This document shows, one piece after another, positions 7,531-12,256 of a stretch of DNA of 12,256 nt (the stretch's first letter is position 1; each line of letters starts with the position of its first letter). The notes below the pieces were generated by a model. It saw only the letters and a program-made list of their open reading frames with translations. It did no database searches and was not told the origin of the DNA. Position numbers and translations under genes: made by a program. Source of the DNA: an uncultured bacterium (GTDB lineage: Bacteria > Bdellovibrionota_C > UBA2361 > CAKMMH01); NCBI GenBank assembly GCA_927798255.1, contig CAKMMH010000036.1, positions 1 to 12,256 of the forward strand, read 5' to 3'.

Positions 7531-7657
7531 ATATTTTATAAGTTCCTTTTAATACTATGTAAAATTTTTATTAAAAAATCTTGAATTTTGTCTATTGATG
7601 GTTACTTTTCAAATATGCAGAAGACGTATTAAGATAAAATTTTAGGGTTTATGTAAA

Positions 7658-8643
7658 GTGGAATATCAAGATTATTATAAAACATTAGGAGTCGATAGAA
7701 AGGCAACAAGCGCTGAAATTACAAAGGCGTATAGAGCGCTAGCAAGAAAGTACCATCCGGACGTAAATAAGGAAAAAGGAGCTGAAGAAAAGTTTACGAT
7801 TCACTTGGCTCAAACTGGAAAGCAGGGCAGCAATTTGGTGGAGTTGATGGTGCGAATTTTGGTGGGGGAGCTAATGGGGGGTTTAGTGAAGCCTTTAAAA
7901 GCTTTATGGGAGGTGCTGGAAAAGCCCAAGGAAATCGTACTACTTATAGGACATCTACTAATTTTGATACAGGTACTTTTAGCGATTTTTTTAGCACCCT
8001 TTTTGGAGGAGGTGGCTTCTCGGAAGGGTTTGGGGGGGGAGTCCACTCAGATATTTTCTCAAATATGAGCGGGTTCTCTGCTTCAAGACAAGGGCGTAAT
8101 GCGTCAAATTTTAATGCAGCTCAAAGTGAAAAAAGTCAAGATTTTGACATCACAATAACAGCTAAGGAATGCATCTTAGGGACTGAAAAAATCTTAAATA
8201 TATCAAAAGGTAGTGTTAATAAAAAGCTTAAAATAAAGATTCCAAAAGGTACGACGCAAGGAAAATTTATTCAAATAAAAGATAAGGAACTAGGTACTAT
8301 AAAAATAAAAGTTAATGTTATAGATGACGCAAATATTTCTATTAAAGGAAAAGATATTTATTTAACAGTACCTGTTGAATGCTATGAAGCCGTACTTGGA
8401 ACAACGCTTGAGTTTAATTCATTCTTTGGGAAGATAAATGTAAAACTTCCAGAAGGCTCTAGTAGTGGTGCAAAGTTAAAGCTAAAAGGAAAGGGGCTTG
8501 AAGGTAAAGATGGTGCGGGAGATTTATATATTGTTATTCAAATAAAAGTTTCAAAAGGCTTAAGTAAAGAACAAAAGGAGCTTTACAAACAATTAGAGAA
8601 AATTTCTGAAAATCAAAGTAAAAAAGAGAGGATGTCATTATGA
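7658..8643 (+). pseudogene. CbpA/DnaJ-type J-domain co-chaperone, broken by an internal deletion
   Basis: Co-chaperone gene of the DnaK system that lacks the zinc-finger domain (class II, CbpA-like). From GTG 7658 the first 46 codons give a good J-domain: helix I, helix II with [12 protein letters not shown] (HPD intact), and the start of helix III at AEEKF. The frame then changes. From about 7795 the +1 frame reads [14 protein letters not shown], then a Gly/Phe-rich region, then the two C-terminal substrate-binding domains (KIKIPKGTTQGK, VKLPEGSSSGAKLKLKGKG) to TGA 8641-8643. J-domains normally have about 18 residues between these points (the end of helix III, helix IV), so about 55 nt (3n+1) appear lost. 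Translation from GTG runs out of frame to 8068. About 281 downstream codons remain free of stops, so the break is recent, or is an assembly error. The SD is TTTTAGGG. The TGA overlaps the clpB ATG. Confidence 0.88.
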
Positions 8644-11273
8644 TAAACTTTAATAATTATACTGTAAAAGCAAGAGAGTGTTTTGAGCTTGCACAAAAAA
8701 CTTTAGCTAGGATGTCACATCAGCAACTTTCAGTAGAACATCTTTTTTATGCAATGCTTGAACAAAATGAAGATATTATAAAAGATATTTTTGAAAATAA
8801 TAAAATTAATATTAAGTCTTTAAAAAGTGACACGCAGAAACTATTGGACAGAATTCCAAGTGTTAGAGGTGTTACTCAAGAACTTGATAAGGTGTATGTT
8901 ACACAAGAACTTCAAAAAGTTTTTCTTGAAGCTGAGAATGTAAAATTAAGATTTAAAGATGAATATGTATCATTAGAACATATTTTACTTGCTATTTTTG
9001 AGGTTGAAAATCCAGTAAAGGAACTTTTAAAAAGTAAAGGATTAGATCAAAATAAAATTTTACTTTCCCTTGAAACAATAAGAGGAAATCAAAAGATTAC
9101 TTCTGATAATCCTGAAAGCACGTATAACGCACTTAAAAAATACGGAAGAGATTTACTGGAAGAAGCTAAAAGAAATAAACTAGAGCCAATTATAGGGCGT
9201 GATGAAGAGATAAGACGTGCTATACAAATTCTTTCAAGAAAAACTAAAAATAATCCTGTGCTTATTGGTGAACCAGGTGTCGGTAAGACTGCAATTGTTG
9301 AAGGGCTAGCTCAAAGAATTCTTAATAAAGAAGTTCCTGAGAGTTTAAAAAATAAAACAATCTTTGCTCTTGATATGGGAGCACTTGTCGCAGGAGCTAA
9401 ATATAGAGGTGAATTTGAAGAGAGGTTAAAAGCAGTTTTAACAGAAGTTAAAAAATCAAATGGTAATATTATTTTATTTATAGATGAACTTCACTTAATA
9501 GTTGGTGCTGGAAAAACAGATGGTGCAATGGATGCAGGAAATATGCTAAAACCAATTCTTGCTCGTGGTGAACTTCACTGTATTGGTGCTACGACTCTTG
9601 ATGAGTATAGGCAATACATTGAAAAAGACAAGGCACTAGAAAGACGTTTTCAGCCAATTATTGTAAAAGAGCCAAGCATTGAAGATACAATTTCAATCTT
9701 AAGAGGTATAAAAGATAGATACGAACTTCATCATGGAGTTATGATAAAAGACTCTGCATTAATAAGTGCAGCTAAGATGTCTGCTAGATATATTGGAGAT
9801 CGATATTTACCTGATAAAGCAATCGATTTAGTTGATGAAGCTTGTGCAAGAATTAGAACTGATATCGATTCTATGCCTTATGAACTTGAGGAGGTAAATA
9901 GAAAAATAATTGAACTTCAAATTGAGGAGGCTGCACTAAAAAGAGAAACAGAAACTGATAATCAAATAAGATTACAAGAAATTAAAAAAGAACTTGTAGA
10001 ATATAAAGAAAAGTTTACAAAATTAAATTCTCAGTGGAGTACTGAAAAAACTATAATTTCTGAGGTTAGAGAAATTAAGAAAGAAATTGAGAATGTAAAA
10101 TTTGAAATTGAAAATGCACAGCGTGCTTACGATTTAAATAAAGTTGCTAAACTTCAACACGGTACTTTGCCTGAGCTTAAAGCTAAGTTAAAAGAAAAAG
10201 AAGCACAAATTGAAAACTTCGATACTAAGCTTTTAAGAGAAACAGTAGGTGAAGAAGAAATCGCAAATGTAGTTTCTAAATGGACAGGTATTCCACTAGA
10301 TAGACTTATAGAAACTGAAAGACAAAAACTTTTAAAATTAGAAGAAAGACTTCATAAGCGAGTTATAGGACAAGATGAAGCTGTAACACTTGTTTCAAAT
10401 GCAATAATTAGAGCAAGAAGTGGTATAAAAGACCCGCAAAAGCCAATAGGAAGTTTTATGTTTTTAGGCTCAACTGGTGTTGGTAAAACTGAGCTTGCAA
10501 AAGCACTTGCTGAATGTTTGTTTGATAGTGATAAAAATATTGTAAGAATTGATATGAGTGAATATATGGAAGCTCATACGGTTTCAAGGCTTATTGGCGC
10601 GCCTCCAGGATACATTGGATTTGATGAAGGAGGACAATTAACAGAGGCTGTAAGAAGAAATCCATATTCAATTGTGCTTTTTGATGAAATTGAAAAAGCA
10701 CATAGTGATGTGTTAAATATTTTACTTCAGGTTTTAGATGATGGGCGTTTAACTGATTCAACAGGTAAGCTTGTTGATTTTACAAATACAATTGTAATTA
10801 TGACATCTAATTTTGGAGCAGAATACTTAACTGAAGTTATAAATGGAAATGGTTCTTTAGATGAAGCGAAAGATAATTTAACAAAGAGTTTAAGGACTAA
10901 GTTTAAACCTGAGTTTTTAAATAGGATTGATGAAATTATAGTCTTTAATCCATTAACTAAAAATGAAGTTCTTGCGATTGTTGATAAGATTTTAAATGAA
11001 ACGAGAAAACGTTTAAAGGAAATGGACTTACTTTTGGATGTATCACAAGGTGCCAAAGAATATATTGCCAGGGTTGCTTTTGATCCAATATATGGTGCTA
11101 GGCCTCTTAAAAGATATATTCAAAACACACTTGAAACACTTATTGCTAAAACACTTATTAAAGAATCAGTTCCTAAAGGTGCTACGCTTTGTGTTCTTCT
11201 TAAAAATAATGATGGAGATAATGCTAACAATACAGAAGATATGCTAGAAGTCGTAGTAAGACTAGAGAATTAA
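8640..11273 (+). CDS. clpB: ATP-dependent disaggregase ClpB
   Basis: Hexameric cytoplasmic AAA+ machine that, with DnaK and a J-protein, pulls polypeptides out of aggregates. The 877 residues match the family. In order: the N-terminal double Clp repeat (about 1-150); NBD1 with Walker A GEPGVGKT (210-217), pore-loop AKYRG (Tyr255), Walker B ILFIDE (278-283) and arginine pair ALERRF (332-337); the coiled-coil middle domain that marks ClpB rather than ClpA or ClpC (about 411-530); and NBD2 with Walker A GSTGVGKT (610-617), pore-loop GYIG (Tyr658), Walker B IVLFDE (678-683) and sensor-2 GAR (819-821). No key residue is missing. The ATG lies in ATGA, overlapping the J-protein stop, with GAGAGG (8626-8631) 8 nt upstream, so translation is probably coupled but can also start independently. 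No CIRCE-type inverted repeat lies upstream of the pair. A terminator-like stem follows. Confidence 0.98.
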   Translation: MINFNNYTVKARECFELAQKTLARMSHQQLSVEHLFYAMLEQNEDIIKDIFENNKINIKSLKSDTQKLLDRIPSVRGVTQELDKVYVTQELQKVFLEAENVKLRFKDEYVSLEHILLAIFEVENPVKELLKSKGLDQNKILLSLETIRGNQKITSDNPESTYNALKKYGRDLLEEAKRNKLEPIIGRDEEIRRAIQILSRKTKNNPVLIGEPGVGKTAIVEGLAQRILNKEVPESLKNKTIFALDMGALVAGAKYRGEFEERLKAVLTEVKKSNGNIILFIDELHLIVGAGKTDGAMDAGNMLKPILARGELHCIGATTLDEYRQYIEKDKALERRFQPIIVKEPSIEDTISILRGIKDRYELHHGVMIKDSALISAAKMSARYIGDRYLPDKAIDLVDEACARIRTDIDSMPYELEEVNRKIIELQIEEAALKRETETDNQIRLQEIKKELVEYKEKFTKLNSQWSTEKTIISEVREIKKEIENVKFEIENAQRAYDLNKVAKLQHGTLPELKAKLKEKEAQIENFDTKLLRETVGEEEIANVVSKWTGIPLDRLIETERQKLLKLEERLHKRVIGQDEAVTLVSNAIIRARSGIKDPQKPIGSFMFLGSTGVGKTELAKALAECLFDSDKNIVRIDMSEYMEAHTVSRLIGAPPGYIGFDEGGQLTEAVRRNPYSIVLFDEIEKAHSDVLNILLQVLDDGRLTDSTGKLVDFTNTIVIMTSNFGAEYLTEVINGNGSLDEAKDNLTKSLRTKFKPEFLNRIDEIIVFNPLTKNEVLAIVDKILNETRKRLKEMDLLLDVSQGAKEYIARVAFDPIYGARPLKRYIQNTLETLIAKTLIKESVPKGATLCVLLKNNDGDNANNTEDMLEVVVRLEN

Positions 11274-11277
11274 TAAT

Positions 11278-11390
11278 GTTGGATTTATGAAGCATGCGTT
11301 GTCGAGGGCTATAGTAGAAGTACGAACGTACGGCGGGCCGAGTGATACTTGAAAAGCAAAGCTTTTCAAGGGAACTCGGTTGTCTTTTTA
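11278..11390 (+). other. GC-rich structured element downstream of clpB
   Basis: This stretch is far richer in G and C than any intergenic DNA nearby. It contains several short palindromes (GCATGC, CTATAG, GTAC-GAAC-GTAC, GGCGGGCC) ahead of the terminator-like stem at 11338-11379. It is not explained by clpB, which ends at 11273. It may be a dispersed palindromic repeat, a small RNA with its own terminator, or a clpB 3' UTR. A 21-codon reading frame (11287-11352) runs through it but has no convincing ribosome-binding site. Only one copy is in the window, so the repeat idea is untested. Confidence 0.5.
11338..11390 (+). terminator. Two-tier intrinsic terminator
   Basis: An inner perfect 10-bp stem (CTTGAAAAGC 11348-11357, loop AAA, GCTTTTCAAG 11361-11370) sits inside an outer 6-bp stem (CCGAGT 11338-11343 with ACTCGG 11374-11379). 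The structure is followed by TTGTCTTTTTATC. This would end the transcript from clpB, or from the GC-rich element if it has its own promoter. Confidence 0.72.
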
Positions 11391-11578
11391 TCATCTTTTC
11401 TATCCATTAATTTTAAAAGCTTTTTAACTTGTTGTTTTTATTATTTATTTTACATTTATAGTTCATTCATTATTTACTTTACTGAAACAAAACAAAAGCT
11501 TAAAACATCATACTAATAAAGGATCAGGGTATTATTTTCCTTGGATACATAAAGTTAATTTATTTTAGAGGTAATAGT
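11391..11578. other. AT-rich intergenic stretch, no clear feature
   Basis: Very AT-rich. I see no convincing promoter, repeat or RNA. A near-palindrome around TTAAAAGCTTTTTAA (about 11412-11426) is the only structure. The end carries AGAGG (11567-11571), the ribosome-binding site of the next ORF. Together with the structured element it fills the roughly 300 bp between clpB and the next ORF. Confidence 0.4.
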
Positions 11579-11803
11579 ATGCTGAACCATTCATCAATTT
11601 TATCAATTATTAAAAGCTTATACATATATATTATATTGAGCATAATTTTCAACTTTAATGAAAGTGCATATTCAGCAATGATTTTTCAGTCAGGTAGAAA
11701 TGATATTCATACTTTCTTATTAAATTACACAGATAAAAAAATAGAAAAACAAAATAAATATAAAAAATTAGGAGCTATATATATAAAAGATATGGTTAAA
11801 TAA
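11579..11803 (+). CDS. Short ORF with hydrophobic N-terminus, possibly the head of a broken gene
   Basis: 74 codons from an ATG with a good AGAGG site (11567-11571, 7-nt spacing). The N-terminus has a hydrophobic run (YIYIILSIIFNF) followed by NESAYSA, like a signal peptide with a possible cleavage site. The rest is polar (FQSGRNDIHTFLLNYTDKK, then Lys-rich). I recognise no family. A decayed coding stretch in a different frame starts before its stop (see 11787-12166), so this may be the signal-bearing start of one exported protein that was later frameshifted. It may equally be a real small exported protein. The ribosome-binding site argues that it is, or recently was, translated. Confidence 0.5.
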   Translation: MLNHSSILSIIKSLYIYIILSIIFNFNESAYSAMIFQSGRNDIHTFLLNYTDKKIEKQNKYKKLGAIYIKDMVK

Positions 11804-12166
11804 TTTAGTGAAAAATTGCAAACTTAAATCTACTGTTATGGCACTTTCTAGTCAAGTTGAAAAAACAGATTTTAAAACAATCGATTTGTAGTATTCTTCA
11901 GCAAAATTAGTAGAAAGTGGTGAAGATAAGATTATTATTGACGGTAACGCAGTCGAGAATTGGCCATATGACATACAAATTTCTAGTTATAAAATTGAAG
12001 TAACAGAAAAAGGTCGTAAGGTTATTTATTAAGATTGTGATAGTATTGTCTTTCATGTGAAGATGTTGTTGTGAGTCAAATCACTTGTGATGAAGGTGTA
12101 CCTTGTATAAACGTTGATGGTGAGGTAGATTTTTTAGCTAGTGACAAAAATGCTAATAAATACTAA
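11787..12166 (+). pseudogene. Decayed coding sequence, possibly an exported protein
   Basis: No intact ORF is present, but protein-like sequence continues across stops. One frame reads ALSSQVEKTDFKTIDL, TAG (11889-11891), SSAKLVESGEDKIIIDGNAV and YDIQISSYKIEVTEKGRKVI, then TAA (12030-12032). The following part is in another frame from about 12056: DVVVSQITCDEGVPCINVDG and DFLASDKNANKY, ending at TAA 12164-12166. That is two nonsense changes and one frameshift in about 125 codons. These stops cannot be reassigned codons, because TAA and TAG end intact genes here. The GNA, ISSYKIEV and DG strands weakly recall the OstA/LptA-like beta fold, which is a guess. Together with the upstream signal-like ORF it could be one dead exported-protein gene of about 200 residues. 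Confidence 0.6.
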
Positions 12167-12211
12167 GTATGAAAATCTTTTAATATGATTATCGATTATA
12201 ATAATATGTTC

Positions 12212-12243
12212 TTAAAGTCAGCAAAAATTTTGCTGTACTTTAA
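12212..12243. repeat. Long hairpin near the window end
   Basis: TTAAAGTCAGCAAAA (12212-12226) pairs with TTTTGCTG (12228-12235) and ACTTTAA (12237-12243), about 15 bp with one bulged T and a very short loop. No T-run follows, so it is not a classic terminator. It could be a repeat end, an attachment or operator site, or the 3' end of the decayed gene's transcript. Confidence 0.5.
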
Positions 12244-12256
12244 CTTTAAAGATATT

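Noticed and set aside
7796..8068. Hydrophobic tail of the truncated J-protein frame resembling membrane helices
   Set aside because: It is the Gly/Phe-rich region and substrate-binding part read out of frame; the real frame gives recognisable J-protein sequence.
11038..11247. Leu/Lys-rich ORF at the 3' end of clpB
   Set aside because: Frame shadow of the conserved ClpB C-terminal domain.
11278..11284. GTTGGAT as an integron attC core (GTTRRRY)
   Set aside because: No matching RYYYAAC partner at a suitable distance and no integrase or cassette structure.
11287..11352. 21-codon ORF inside the GC-rich element as a real small gene
   Set aside because: No good ribosome-binding site, and it overlaps the stems that better explain the sequence; kept only as an observation.
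11889..12032. Stop-codon reassignment to explain TAG and TAA in the tail gene
   Set aside because: TAA and TAG terminate intact genes elsewhere in the window, and a frameshift is also present.

Overview
The window is AT-rich bacterial DNA. TAA, TAG and TGA all act as normal stops, and TGA ends the J-protein gene. A large single-chain pyruvate:ferredoxin oxidoreductase points to an anaerobe. An FKBP lipoprotein with a clear lipobox and a Mip-like layout suggests a diderm envelope. The phylum cannot be fixed from sequence reading alone. Low GC, several orphan genes and at least two broken genes would fit a host-associated lineage, but that is inference.

Layout. Positions 1-339 (+) hold the 3' end of a gene cut by the window edge, encoding a C-terminal winged-helix segment. 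Hairpins at 424-481 and 492-525 close that gene and the convergent gene on the other side. Positions 533-5297 carry three minus-strand genes, in transcription order an RNHCP-type zinc protein, an FKBP peptidyl-prolyl isomerase lipoprotein and nifJ (PFOR). A strong 15-bp hairpin lies between the last two. From 5513 everything points to the plus strand. Four small genes of unknown function (5513-7530) are followed by a CbpA/DnaJ-type J-protein gene and clpB, which overlap at ATGA. Downstream of clpB is an unusually GC-rich, structured segment (about 11278-11390) that ends in a terminator-like stem. After it come a short ORF with a hydrophobic N-terminus and a decayed coding stretch with two in-frame stops and a frameshift.

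How the genes fit together. PFOR makes acetyl-CoA and reduced ferredoxin. The FKBP lipoprotein probably assists folding at the envelope. The J-protein and ClpB would normally feed aggregated protein through DnaK to the disaggregase. Here the J-protein gene has lost about 55 nt within the J-domain, inferred from the family pattern. This removes the end of helix III and helix IV and throws the rest out of frame, although the downstream frame is still open to its natural stop. ClpB itself looks complete.

No CRISPR array, transposase, tRNA or rRNA was seen. The best candidates for something undescribed are the four-orphan block, the GC-rich element after clpB and the recently broken J-protein gene.
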